Shown in pieces: positions 19,787-29,379 of a DNA stretch of 64,000 nucleotides. A program made the position numbers and the translations under genes. The notes beneath the pieces were generated by a model. That model searched no databases, was not told where the DNA came from, and saw only the letters and a list, made by a program, of their open reading frames with translations. Position 1 is the stretch's first letter. Each line of letters opens with the position of its first letter. This DNA is from Rhynchopus sp. YZ270_cl-10 (Eukaryota; Euglenozoa; Diplonemea; Diplonemida; Diplonemidae). Location: assembly GCA_964035575.1 (NCBI GenBank), contig OZ037902.1:1239001-1303000 (forward strand). Reading direction: 5' to 3'.

Positions 19787-22505
19787 ATGGGCCCAAAAGA
19801 AGTGAAGGCCATGAAGGCCAAACCCAAAGCAAAGAACCCGCATGCGTTGATGAAAGCAAAGAAGGCGGCAGAGAAGGAAAAGGAGTCGCAGCGGACGAAG
19901 GCAGCAGGGCTGGTGGCAGCAGACATCCGCGAGGGTGGGCTTGACACCTTCGCAGCACCGGTGGCCGCCACCGCGCCACCCAGCATCACCGATGCTGAGC
20001 GTGTTCTCGCGCCGCCCGCCATCCCCACCTTAAGCGAGGTTGCGCCACCTGCCGTGCGAGAAGTCAACGCCATCGGCCCGCAGACACCCGTCGTAGCGCC
20101 TGCATACTGTGCACCTAGGGAGGGCCGTGCTGGTCTGGCAGTCGCAAGGCTCAGACCAGGGGTGCCTGTGAACGACAACGTGAAGGGGTCGCTTGAGGAT
20201 AACAGCGAAGCCTGCGACGATAAGTTTCTTGCAAGTCTTGTGCAAGGGAGGCTGGACAACACGAAGGACAGTGTGACACATGTGTGCAGCTTTGGCGACA
20301 GCTCGGAGGGTGCGCACCAGAGGATGAACATGGACAAGGACCTGACTGTGGCATGTGTTTCCATGATGCAGAACTTCGACTTCACATACGCCTCGCTCTG
20401 CAGCGTAGGCGACGTAGACAAGAGTGCAGCGAGTCTCCCCTGCCTCTACGCGATCGAGCCCTTCGACGGCAAGAGCGTTGTGTCACATGCATTCTGCTTA
20501 GTCTACAAGCTCTTCATGCTTCGCCTCACGAAGACGAAGATGAAGTGGCTTTTGACGCACGGATGGTATGCATTTCAGTTTTCCGGGTTGCACCCCAGCG
20601 TAGCCCCCTTTTTGCACTGCCAACTTCCCTTTATTTCTATCCATTTACCCCACCCCCACAGCCCACAAGCGAAGGTGCTTGCTCTGATCTACATGCGGTA
20701 CACTATGGCGCCTGCAGACTTCCTCAGCAAGTGTGGCCTTGCGTTGGTGGACGAGACTGAGGTTGTCCTGCAGGAGTCGCATGAGCCCAACGAGGCGGAC
20801 GAGGTCATGACCGTGGGCACTGTTGTTGAGACACTCCTCAGGGAACGCGACTTCTTGGAGGTATGCTTTGTGTTCCCTTGCAGCCTTTCTCTTCCCACAC
20901 ACAACCCCCCACATCCCTCATCCCACATCCCGCAGGCCGTCTTCCCCGAGTACACCGAAGAAGAGAAGGCATACATCAAAGCCATGCTGCCCCGTCTCAA
21001 GGTCGAGCGCACAGCAGCCAAAGCCACACAGCGCCGCCTTACAGAAGCCATGCCCCCTGCAGAGCGCAAGGCAGAGCACCAGCAGCGGCGACGGGAGGAA
21101 CGTGCTGCAGCGCGCGAGGAACGCCGCAAGCTTGTCGACCAAGTGCAGAAGTCTGCTCTGCTGTACGGGTTCAGCGACATTGGGGTTCAGGTATGGTTTT
21201 GCTACGTATCTGTGGTGCAAGGGAAGCATTCACAATGTACTCTCTGCGCTCTGTAGACCCTGTGTCGCTGCCTGCACTTTTGAACATCATTGATCTTGTT
21301 GAGCAGGGAGTACATTGTCCTCATCGTCTGCACCTAGGCACAGCATGCTTTGTCACAAAATGTGATAGAGCAGCTTTAGCCTCCTTCACTGCAGAAGGGA
21401 GCAGATTTTTGAAGGCAACGCCCTTTTGCTTCCTTACCTTCAAAGCCTCCTTGATGCCCGCCTGGTCCCTCTCTGCTGCTCCTTGCAACCACGCAGGTAG
21501 TGCTGCATTCACGAGTAGGTTCTGCATGCACTCCAAATCCTCTTCGAACTTCATGTTCAGTTCCCCCTTCGTCTTTAGTTTGACAACGCATTCTTTATAC
21601 CACCCACACATCAGGGAGGAGACAGACATGTTGAGTTTTGCCAGATCCATTTGGAATATCTGACAGCACTCACTCCCACTGACTTCTATGATGCCCGAGG
21701 TCATAAGCTCTGTCAAGAGAGCGTAGTTGTGGAGGGATCGAGCACACAACATAAGTCGATGCCCTATTTTGCTCCCAACAGCTCCAACGTGAGCTTCCTC
21801 GTCACTTCCGGCCTGTCCTGGAGTTTAGCCCTGATGAGTGGGCCGCTCCCATTGGGGTTGCGGGGGTCCATGTTGTTTATCCCGCAAGACCTATGCCTGT
21901 GTTGAGTTCTTGATGTTTTTTTGTTCTTCAAGTAGTCCGGGTATTGTACTTTCGCACTGCCGGAGAAATGGGAGAAATATTACATTTAGTTCTAAGGATC
22001 TTTCACTTATTACAAATAACCCCACCTGACGCCAAGGCCCTACACCCACACCCACACCCACAGAGCAACTGGCTACACTACAACTCGCTCGTGCAAGCGT
22101 CTAACGCAAATGCTCTGGCGGAGGAGATCAGACGTCGTGAGGAGGCCATCCAGCGTGCACGCGAGCAGGAGGAGATCCTCAAGAAGGCAAAGAGCGAACG
22201 CAAGCCTGAGTTTGTGCCTGTCACGCACCTGGGGGGGAGCAAGGTACACCACCAGCCAAAAGCCCCCGCTCACACACCACCCACCCACCCCTTTCCTGCT
22301 CTCAAACGTCTTTCAACAACCCCACTCCCTCTCAGCGATCCGCAGAACAAGGCAAGCCAACAAAGAAACGGCGGAAGAAGAAGGAGGCACCCAAGGTATG
22401 TGCACGCGGTCAACAGTGCACATCTTCAAAAGCACCCCTTTGCCCACGCAACATCCTAACTACCTACAGGAGGAGACGGCAGCATATCTTCCTGAAGAGT
22501 TCTAG
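19787..22505 (+). CDS. PRP38-family pre-mRNA splicing factor (PRPF38B-like)
   Basis: I read six exons: 19787-20565, 20662-20860, 20936-21190, 22064-22243, 22336-22395 and 22470-22505, giving about 502 residues. The first intron is phase 2, the others phase 0. After a basic, Ala/Lys-rich N-terminus, residues about 180-350 match the PRP38 domain. Visible blocks are HAFCLVYKLFMLRLT, VLALIYMRYTMAPADFL and VGTVVETLLRERDFL, which correspond to well-known PRPF38B segments (AFCLLYKLF, FMYIRYT, a MxxxLR-type helix). PRP38 proteins act in spliceosome activation in the nucleus. The C-terminal part is charged and helical (EEIRRREEAIQRAREQEE), with a KKRRKKKE nuclear-localisation-like run instead of a classical RS tail. 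Intron 3 is 873 bases, about ten times longer than the others, and holds an antisense coding-like frame. Having a PRP38-family factor fits an organism whose genes carry introns. Confidence 0.85.
21321..21752 (-). CDS. Antisense coding-like frame nested in the PRP38 intron
   Basis: A minus-strand frame of 143 codons runs from the ATG at 21,752 to a stop at 21,321. It stays open upstream to about 21,830, where the sequence still reads like protein (SDEEAHVGAVGSKIGHRL). The translation has mixed composition with no low complexity (for example SLHNYALLTELMTSG and FEEDLECMQNLLVNA) and is unlike the AT-rich noise of the spacers. I do not recognise the family. A second short minus-strand frame (MDPRNPNGSGPLIRAKL) overlaps its upstream edge, so this may be an exon of a nested gene or a remnant of an inserted one. 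It explains why this intron is so long. Confidence 0.4.
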   Translation of the reverse strand: MLCARSLHNYALLTELMTSGIIEVSGSECCQIFQMDLAKLNMSVSSLMCGWYKECVVKLKTKGELNMKFEEDLECMQNLLVNAALPAWLQGAAERDQAGIKEALKVRKQKGVAFKNLLPSAVKEAKAALSHFVTKHAVPRCRR

Positions 22506-23256
22506 TGCAGCCTTGGCGTCGGGGGGTGGGGGTGGGTGTGTGTTGTGATTGGAAATGTGGGTAGTTCCTCAGCCCAAAAAGTATTCGTAGCCGGCCTCGA
22601 TCTCGGCTCAAAAAATGTACACTCGACCCCCCCGCCATTTTTTTGCTTATGTTTTAGTGCCGTTTTGCACTTTCGACTCAGTTGGAACCAACTAGACCCT
22701 CCAGAGGAGGCAACCCTGTACCTTCAATGATCCCCGTTCATCTGACCGATGAGTGGAAGCGGGAGTGTGTAAGCTCACAACTCTTCGGCAAAAGGTAGGC
22801 TTGACGAGGTTGTCCACCTCCCTGTTCCTACCACGGGCTACGGTGCGGGCAAGCCATTGGGTTTCATTTTTACATACTCTGCTGTCTCTCGCTGGGGTAC
22901 GTAATGCTTTCATCCGGGGCTGGCATATTCACCTTTTTCCCTTTCTCACCTTTTTATGCATGAATCCTATACAAAAAAACCCCCACTTCTCCAGCACCGT
23001 GCCTACCTTGCACGTTACACAACACACGTACACGACCCAAAAAAAAACCTTTTTTTCCTTTTTCGGGCCGCGTTTTGTTTCTTTCTGTTTTTCCCCCTTA
23101 TATTTTGCCTTCCCTGCTGTGTGAGGACCCCAGAGTGTGAGTGTTGTGTGGGGGAGGGGGTTCGTCGCTTTTTTCCCTCGTTTTCTCTTATTTTTTTGTG
23201 CAGGCGGAAGGCGTTTTTTCTGGGGTAGTCTCCGGACCAACAGGACCATTTCGAAG
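22506..23256. other. Spacer before the kinase gene
   Basis: I find no convincing gene. It includes a dispersed fragment with the core TCATCCGGGGCTGGCAT near 22,910 and, at its end, a T/C tract reaching GTGCAG at 23,203, 53 bases before the ATG. Confidence 0.6.
22905..22932 (+). repeat. Dispersed TCATCCGGGGCTGGCAT fragment, copy 1 of 3
   Basis: The core AATGCTTTCATCCGGGGCTG followed by GCAT recurs at about 31,551-31,598 and 38,949-38,990. The later two copies share the additional downstream words CGTA and GGTCAGT. Confidence 0.5.
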
Positions 23257-24729
23257 ATGAAGAGAGGCATAAACCCGCCGGTCATCGGCGGGGACCTGGC
23301 TGAGGACACTGGCGGGATAAGCAAAGAGGTCGCGGAACAGGCGTTCAACAAACCAGGTGGCGCCTACATCTCCTGGGGAGGGTCTCTGCACACAGAGGTA
23401 TGGTCAAGAACCGTTAGTGGGGAGGAGGGGGGTCAGTACAACTATGTTTGGTGGTCTAAAAATTCTTGAGAATTTGGACTCCGTTAGGTTGTTTTGTTGT
23501 GGTAGTGATGGCGAAAATTAGCAACCAACACGCCACACACAGAAAGCCGTCATCACCCCTCTCGGAACGGCAAGCAAAGAGGAGAGCGAGAACAGCGATT
23601 TTCTGACGTTGCGGGTATGCACACCACTTCCGTTTTTTTCCCCCCTCCACCACCACCACCACCCCCACATCAACCACAGGCGGAAGACTTGGAGATCCTC
23701 GACACCTTAGGCCAGGGTTCGTCCGGGCAGGTGCGCAAGGCAAAGCACACCCCGACAGGCAAGATTGTTGCGCTCAAGGAGATTAAGCTCACAAACCGGC
23801 ACCTGACGGAGATAGGGAACGAGATGCAGATGCTCTACAGAGGCCGAGACGGGGAGTTCAGCCCGTACGTCATCGACTTCTTCGGTGCGTATCTCGAGGT
23901 ATCCCATCCCCCCGACACACCCCTTTCTTCCACCACCCACCCACCCACCCCCACCCCACAGGAAGGCAGCGTTGTGATTGCATTGGAGTACATGCACGGT
24001 TCGTTGTTAGACATGATCAACCCGCAAGGGAAGGATATGGCGTCGAAGGGTGTGCCGGAGCCTATCCTTGCCAAAATAACGAAAATGGTGCTGAAAGGGC
24101 TTGACTACCTGCACTCCACAAAGCATCTTGTACACCGCGACCTGAAGCCGTCCAACCTCCTCTACAACGATGAGGGCACCATCAAGATCACAGACTTCGG
24201 TGTCAGCCATACCCTTGAGAGCTCTATGGGCGACGCAGTCTCCTTTGTGGGTACGCTGACGTATATGTCCCCAGAGCGTTTGAACGGGAAGACCTACAAA
24301 ATTGCGGCAGATATTTGGGGGCTTGGGGTAACCTTGGTGGAGATGGTGTCAGGGGCACATCCTTTCAAAGGTATTCTGCCGGATGGTGACTACGAGAATG
24401 AGGAGGTGCAGGGGCGGTTCTGGAAGCTGAGGGGGCATTTTATGTCGACCGCGCCGCCGTTGAACATACCGGAGGGTGCGTCGAAGGCGTGCACAGACTT
24501 CCTTCTGAAATGCCTTGAGAAAGAGCCGGCCCAACGTTGCTCCGCAAAGGACCTCCTCGCCCACCCCTGGATAGTAGACAACACTGACCCCTCCGACGAC
24601 GAAGTTGACAAAGACGGCATCGCAAAATGGCTCCAAATGCGCAAGCAAGAAAAGTCTGAGACATGCGACACCTCCATGACCCAAGCAGACCTACACAATG
24701 CATTGGACAAAATAATCGGGGATTTCTGA
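23257..24729 (+). CDS. MAP kinase kinase (STE7/MEK-type dual-specificity kinase)
   Basis: I read four exons, all phase 0: 23257-23397, 23543-23614, 23680-23898 and 23962-24729, giving 399 residues. The kinase domain starts at about residue 75. It shows the glycine loop LGQGSSGQVRKA, the ATP-anchoring Lys at 104 (VALKEI), the catalytic loop HRDLKPSNLL at 202-211 and ITDFGVS with DFG at 222-224. The activation segment ESSMGDAVSFVGT ends in the VGT characteristic of MEK-type kinases, and its Ser residues match the spacing of the S/T-xxx-S/T pair phosphorylated by MAPKKKs. YMSPERL and DIWGLGVTLVEM follow. MAPKKs phosphorylate Thr and Tyr in MAPK activation loops. The N-terminal 70 residues show no obvious docking motif. 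The domain looks complete, so the enzyme is probably active. Introns are short and C-rich. Confidence 0.9.
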
Positions 24730-24737
24730 TCTCTTTT

Positions 24738-24800
24738 GGGGAGAGAGAGGAGAAGAGAGGAGAGGAGAGGAGAGAGAAGGGAAAAAGAAAAGGAAGAAAA
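24738..24800 (+). repeat. GA-rich microsatellite
   Basis: GAGAGAGAGGAGAAGAGAGG and further GGAGA units lie just downstream of the kinase stop codon. It is a simple purine tract. Confidence 0.8.
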
Positions 24801-24899
24801 AAAGTAGTGAAGACTGTCTGAATGGCGGCTACACAAAAAGAAAAAAAGGCGGGTAAATGGGGTTGCAATGCATACACAATTTTTTTCAAACAAAAAAAC

Positions 24900-24960
24900 T
24901 ATAGTGGAGTTCATCCTCGGGTGGCTACACTAATACAACCAAGTTTTCAAAAAAAAAAGA
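24900..24960 (+). repeat. A-type dispersed short repeat (GGTGGCTACACT class)
   Basis: TATAGTGGAGTTCATCCTCG, then GGTGGCTACACTAATACAAC, then CAAGTTTTC followed by an A run. Other copies are at 40,129-40,181, 40,466-40,522 and 45,005-45,065, and one reversed at about 48,800-48,850. The A-rich 3' end recalls a short retroposed sequence. Confidence 0.75.
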
Positions 24961-24981
24961 AATGGAAAAAAAAAAAAAAAA

Positions 24982-25047
24982 ATGAGATTGCACAACTGTG
25001 GCAACACAACCGAGGCAACTACACTACTCCAACAATTTATCAAAAAA
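24982..25047 (+). repeat. A-type dispersed short repeat (GAGATTGCACAA class)
   Basis: GAGATTGCACAACT, CCGAGGCAACTACACTACTC and CAACAATTTATC followed by As. Related copies lie at 40,075-40,115 and 44,082-44,135. It is often found next to the GGTGGCTACACT class. Confidence 0.7.
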
Positions 25048-25246
25048 TGTTGTTGTTTTCCTCCTCCGCGACACAAAATATATTTTTTTTGGTTTTGGCG
25101 GAACGGGAGGTGATAAGAAAGTGATACTATTCGGTGCACTCATCGAGGGTTTCGGGTCTTACAGAATCTTTTTTTTTGTTTCATAATTATGTAACCACGA
25201 AATAGATGTAGGACTGCTCCGCCCCGAGTGCACCTATCACACACCG

Positions 25247-25294
25247 AGGTACACTGCCATGAGAGGGCTGTTGTATTTCAAGTTAATTTTTTTT
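25247..25294 (+). repeat. T-type dispersed short repeat (GGTACACTG class)
   Basis: GGTACACTGCCATGAGAGGG followed by CTGTTGTATTTCAAGT and a T run. The same words recur at 30,280, 36,982, 39,693 and 47,843. Confidence 0.7.
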
Positions 25295-25750
25295 TCCGGG
25301 ACAAAAAAGCAAGTGTTCGAGGTTAAAAGAAAAGAACGGGTTTTCAGCGAAGGGGAAGGGTTTCAAGACGATTAAGAGAACATAAGAAAGAGCAGACAGT
25401 TTGTCCTGGTATCAGGGGGGGCCGACAGCAGAGTGTAAAACAAACCTATTTTTTTTTTTCTTGCTCCTTTTCGATAGTGTTTCTGTAAGGCCCATGTGGC
25501 CCTTCAGGTGAATGGTGTTGTCTGTGTGTGGGTGTGTTTTGTCTTTGTACCTTTTCATGCCTATTTTTTTGAGGGGAAAAAAAAATACAAAATAGAAAGT
25601 TGAATAAAAAAAAGACAAACCAGAAGGGTACCAATTTGCTTTGACTGCTTCACCTCGCTCTCTTCTCTCTTCTCTTCTCTGGATTCTTGGGGCCCTGGGG
25701 ATGGTATATTTTTTACATTGCACGGGAAGGGGTTATTTCAGTAGATTTTT

Positions 25751-25919
25751 TTTTTGCTTACACGCAGTGTTATTAGAAACTGAACTTGATTAGCCAACGG
25801 TAAATTTGTCCTCACGCCTTTTCCTTTTGAATCATTCCCCTCCCCCAATCAATTATCATGTGCGCCACCCAGGGTAAGAGCCTAAATGGCTTCCTAAAAT
25901 GGCTGCGGTCAACGAAAAA
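25751..25919 (+). repeat. Split direct repeat A1 (left end of retroelement)
   Basis: It starts TTTTTGCTTACACGCAGTG and ends GCTGCGGTCAACGAAAAA. It is identical by eye to A2 at 29,152-29,320, at an offset of 3,401 bases. Confidence 0.85.
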
Positions 25920-25951
25920 TATTTTTCGACTACAGCTTCCAAAGCTACACT

Positions 25952-27853
25952 ATGGCACGAAGGGGGAGGACCCGTGTGCGAGGTGGCAGAGGATGCGGAG
26001 GTGGACGGATTGTTCGATCCGTTCCGTTCGTCGCGGGCAACGTTGGGCTCTCGCAGACGAACCCGCCAGTACAGGGTAGCCTAAGACCCTGTGTGTGGGT
26101 GCGACGCTGGCGACGAGCGCGAGCGCCCCCACTTCGCCCTGCTTTCCCGACGGTGATGGGGCCGCCGAAGTACGCGCCGCCTCCGCCGCCGCTTCCAAGA
26201 CGCGAGCTGATGGACGACGGACCGGACATTGCTATCCTGTACGGAACTGAGGCAACTGTCGTGCTGGACCGCCGGTTTGTGTCTGCGCCTGCGGAACGGG
26301 CTGAAGGGGAGTTGGCGAACATTTCGCGTGCGAGGCTGGATCTTGATGCGCTCATGGCCATGGATACGAAGGGATTGCTCACCGGTATCCTTGATGTCAT
26401 CAGGTCTCGTGAAGCCTTCACGGCGAACCTTACCGATGAGGGTAGGAAAGTCCTGGATTCCTCTGTTCCTCTCAGGAGGGGAACCTCCAGGCACATGCTG
26501 CGCCACTGGGGAAACCTGCTGCAGTGGGGTGTGATGTCTCGGTCCAAGGTGCAGAAGGTGGTGCTTCCCGCCTTCACCGTCCCTAAGAAGGTGCATGGAC
26601 TGAGGCTTGTGTGCGACGGCCGAAAGCTGAATCGCTTAATGCGTGCACCCCCGCCAATGCTGTTACCGTCTATACACCAGGTGGTACGGCGATTCATGGA
26701 CAATGCGTACGTGGTGCAGGCAGACGGGCGGAGCTGGTTCTACCAGTTCCCGCTGGCGGATGGTGTGGACGACTTCTTCGGAGTGAACCTGTCAGGTGCA
26801 CGTGGCCCCTTCGTGAGGGCAAAGCTCAATGTGCTCTGTATGGGCTGGAGTTGGGCGCCGTGCATCGCACACCGCTCGGCGATGGTGTTACTCCCGGAGG
26901 ATGACGGACTCGCTTGGGTGGACAACTTCTTTGTCGTAGGCAAAACTCTCCCTGAGGCGGAGAAGCGTTACTCTTCGTTCCTCCGACGAGCAGAGCGAGT
27001 GGGCGCCGAACTGAATGACGATGAAGGAGAGGGTGTGCCCCGTGCAAACTTCTGTGCGTTGGGCCTGGAGTTCGATCTGGCGAGCTCCCCGAGACGGTAC
27101 CGTGCTGCCCCTGATTGGATTGAGAAGTGTGTGGATTCTCCCGTACTGAATGAGGTGTTGAAAAACTCATGTACTGCGAGGGACTTTTATAAAGTGTTGG
27201 GTGGGTTTGTGTGGTTTTTGTACTGCACTAAACGCAGACTTTGTTATTTCCGTGTTTCTCTTTCTTTTTTGCGGCGCACTGCGTCTGTTCTTGCAATTGA
27301 CCCACAGAAGTGGGATGTTAAACTAGAAATCCCCCCATCTGTTATATCTGAATTCGCAGGCATCGTGTCTGTGATGAGGAGCAACGACTGGATTGAGGAC
27401 CAGCCAGAGAGGCCCACCGTGGTAGCGTGGTCAGACGCTTCCGACCGCGAGTGGGCTGCTTTAATAGAGTCTGAGGTCTTTGAACCGGTCACTCAGGGTG
27501 TGTTTTCAAACCCTGAGCAACATCATATTTATCTAAAAGAGCTATACGCTGCTTGGCGTGCCGTTAGGCTGGCGGCCGCTGAGAACACAGACCATGAAGT
27601 GTCCCTTCAGGTCGATAACGCTGCTGCTGTGGCGGCGATAAACAAAGGACACAGTAAGAATTTTTTGGCTAATGAGCTGCTGTGTGCCATTTTTGACACT
27701 GCAAAGGCTGCCAACATGAGTGTGTCTGCCTCGTGGGTGGACACCTTAAGTCAGCGGGCTGATGAGTTTACTCGCGGAACAGTGGCCCCCTCGTTGGCAT
27801 CACTTCCTCCAGTACTCACGGAGTACGAAAGAGTAGAAGCTATGTTTTGTTAA
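25952..27853 (+). CDS. Reverse transcriptase-RNase H of the DIRS-order retroelement
   Basis: A 633-codon frame. Reverse transcriptase blocks seen are PKKVHGLRLVCDGRKLN at about residue 211, a motif A Asp at 258 in VVQADGRSWFYQF, MGWSWAP near residue 295, and the catalytic box LAWVDNFFVVG with Asp at 324. It has VDN where many families have YxDD. RNase H blocks follow: AWSDASDREWAALI with Asp at 495, YLKELYAAWRAV, LQVDNAAAVAAINKG and SWVDTLSQRADEF. The RT-RNase H order without an integrase and the MGWSWAP/VDN style fit the DIRS/Ngaro/VIPER group. The frame itself looks whole. The first 65 residues are Arg/Pro-rich and of unknown role. Confidence 0.85.
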   Translation: MARRGRTRVRGGRGCGGGRIVRSVPFVAGNVGLSQTNPPVQGSLRPCVWVRRWRRARAPPLRPAFPTVMGPPKYAPPPPPLPRRELMDDGPDIAILYGTEATVVLDRRFVSAPAERAEGELANISRARLDLDALMAMDTKGLLTGILDVIRSREAFTANLTDEGRKVLDSSVPLRRGTSRHMLRHWGNLLQWGVMSRSKVQKVVLPAFTVPKKVHGLRLVCDGRKLNRLMRAPPPMLLPSIHQVVRRFMDNAYVVQADGRSWFYQFPLADGVDDFFGVNLSGARGPFVRAKLNVLCMGWSWAPCIAHRSAMVLLPEDDGLAWVDNFFVVGKTLPEAEKRYSSFLRRAERVGAELNDDEGEGVPRANFCALGLEFDLASSPRRYRAAPDWIEKCVDSPVLNEVLKNSCTARDFYKVLGGFVWFLYCTKRRLCYFRVSLSFLRRTASVLAIDPQKWDVKLEIPPSVISEFAGIVSVMRSNDWIEDQPERPTVVAWSDASDREWAALIESEVFEPVTQGVFSNPEQHHIYLKELYAAWRAVRLAAAENTDHEVSLQVDNAAAVAAINKGHSKNFLANELLCAIFDTAKAANMSVSASWVDTLSQRADEFTRGTVAPSLASLPPVLTEYERVEAMFC

Positions 27854-27865
27854 CTGAAATTTTTA

Positions 27866-28735
27866 TTATGATGTGTGCTGACTATGCTTGGCACTTCATA
27901 TGCGCTTACGGCGCCCCTTATCCACTCCTCGTGACGGCGAATGGGTAAACTTTATTTGTAATTTTCATTTTTTGTCTTCTTTGTATTTTATTTTTATTTT
28001 TTATCATGTCTGTGCAGAGGCCGATCGCGTGTCCGTTATTGTCGTGTATTCAGTGATTTGGTTGCCTGTCTTATTGTATGTGCATATGCGCTTATTCGCA
28101 ATGTCTGCATGGTTCTCTCCTGCAAAGTGTGGGTTATTCCAGTGGTCAAGGGCCACTGTGACATGGTCAAGGACCGTGTCTTTTGTACCAAGCTGGGTTG
28201 TTTTTCAAGTGTGCGCTGCTCGTAGATGGACATGGTGTACCTCGCGGTCGAGGATACTATACGGTACCGTAGTGCCCGCTGTCTTGGTGATGGCGCGTGC
28301 AAGAAATGTTTATCTTTATGATGTGTGCTGACTATGCTTGGCACTTCATATGCGCTCACGGCGTCCCCTTATCCAGTGTCCTGTCCTCGTGATAGCGAAT
28401 GGATATAAACCTTTTATTTTATTTTATTTTTTTGTATGATGTGTGCTGACTATGTTTGGTACTTCATATGCGCTCACAGCGCCCTTTATCCAGTGTCCAC
28501 GTGATACCGAATGGATGCAAACTTTTTTATTTTTGTTATGATGTGTGCTGACTATGCTTGGTACTTCATATGCGCTTACAGCGCCCTTATCCAGTGTCCA
28601 CGTGATGCCGAATGGATACAACCCTTTTTATTTTTGTATGATGTGTGCTTGGCACTTCATATGCGCTTGCAGCGCCCCTTATCCAGTGTCCTGTCCTCGC
28701 GATAGCGAATGGATATAAACCTTTTTATTTTTTGG
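27866..28735 (+). repeat. Internal array of about 100-base repeats in the retroelement
   Basis: Five copies begin near 27,868, 28,318, 28,437, 28,540 and 28,638. Each starts ATGATGTGTGCTGACTATG and continues CACTTCATATGCGCT, CCCCTTATCCAGTGTCC and GCGAATGGATATAAAC, then a T-rich tail. The last four are directly tandem; the first is separated by about 350 bases of different sequence. Confidence 0.85.
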
Positions 28736-29080
28736 TGAGTGCTGACTTCTCAGTGCCCCATTCGCTTCGGCGTACCTGTCTCTACACTGCTCCCGAGGCG
28801 GCGGTAGAACAGTTTTGTTTTGATCAGTTGTTCGGTTTGTGCAGTTTTGATCAGTACTGGTTCTCCTCTCAATCGGTTTGGATGGACAGGGCCAGTGGGG
28901 TTTTTGTACCCATCTAGAGGGTTCTCGTGGCTGTGCGTTCCGCCCTCCCCCGCAGAAGCTGCGAGGTTGACGGCGGATGCCGTGTTTACAGGTTTCTCTC
29001 TTTTCCCACCTTCCCTCCCTTTTCTCCCCCTTAAACTCCATACTCTGCTACCTTTCCGCTACGCGGTCCCTTTGGGCTAT

Positions 29081-29157
29081 GCTGCGGTCAACGAAAAAAG
29101 ACTCAGTAGTAGATTAGTGAGGACAAATCAAGTGGCAAAATGTTAGTTTAGTTTTTG
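29081..29157 (+). repeat. Split direct repeat B1
   Basis: GCTGCGGTCAACGAAAAAAG, then ACTCAGTAGTAGATTAGTG and AAATGTTAGTTTAGTTTTTG. It is identical by eye to B2, offset 222 bases, and overlaps the first bases of A2. Confidence 0.85.
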
Positions 29158-29320
29158 CTTACACGCAGTGTTATTAGAAACTGAACTTGATTAGCCAACG
29201 GTAAATTTGTCCTCACGCCTTTTCCTTTTGAATCATTCCCCTCCCCCAATCAATTATCATGTGCGCCACCCAGGGTAAGAGCCTAAATGGCTTCCTAAAA
29301 TGGCTGCGGTCAACGAAAAA
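29152..29320 (+). repeat. Split direct repeat A2
   Basis: The second copy of A1. The B1-A2 boundary has the sequence expected where the two outer ends of the element are joined, as in circular intermediates of this family. Confidence 0.85.
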
Positions 29321-29379
29321 AGACTCAGTAGTAGATTAGTGAGGACAAATCAAGTGGCAAAATGTTAGTTTAGTTTTTG
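29303..29379 (+). repeat. Split direct repeat B2 (right end of retroelement)
   Basis: The second copy of B1. It overlaps the 3' edge of A2 by the shared core GCTGCGGTCAACGAAAAA. Confidence 0.85.

Larger units (their letters stand above)
24730..25750. other. AT-rich spacer with several dispersed repeat copies
   Basis: No gene is seen. From left to right it holds a GA-rich tract (about 24,738-24,800), A-type short repeats at 24,809-24,850, 24,900-24,960 and 24,982-25,047, and a T-type copy at 25,247-25,294. It ends at the left edge of a retroelement. Confidence 0.65.
25751..29379 (+). mobile_element. Tyrosine-recombinase-type (DIRS order, Ngaro/VIPER-like) retroelement fossil
   Basis: A 3.6 kb element defined by split direct repeats in the order A1 - body - B1 - A2 - B2: A1 25,751-25,919, B1 29,081-29,157, A2 29,152-29,320, B2 29,303-29,379. 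A1 and A2 read as identical over 169 bases, and B1 and B2 over 77. This layout is diagnostic of the PAT/Ngaro/VIPER branch of DIRS-order retroelements, which use a tyrosine recombinase and make no target-site duplication; none is visible. The body carries a reverse transcriptase-RNase H frame and an internal array of about 100-base repeats. I do not recognise a gag or a tyrosine recombinase part, so this copy looks incomplete. Identical repeats imply a recent insertion. Being partly like VIPER of trypanosomatids, it agrees with, but does not prove, a euglenozoan host. Confidence 0.8.

Noticed and set aside
27888-28331. 147-codon frame downstream of the reverse transcriptase
   Set aside because: It overlaps the internal repeat array and shows no tyrosine recombinase or gag features; not called as a part of the element.
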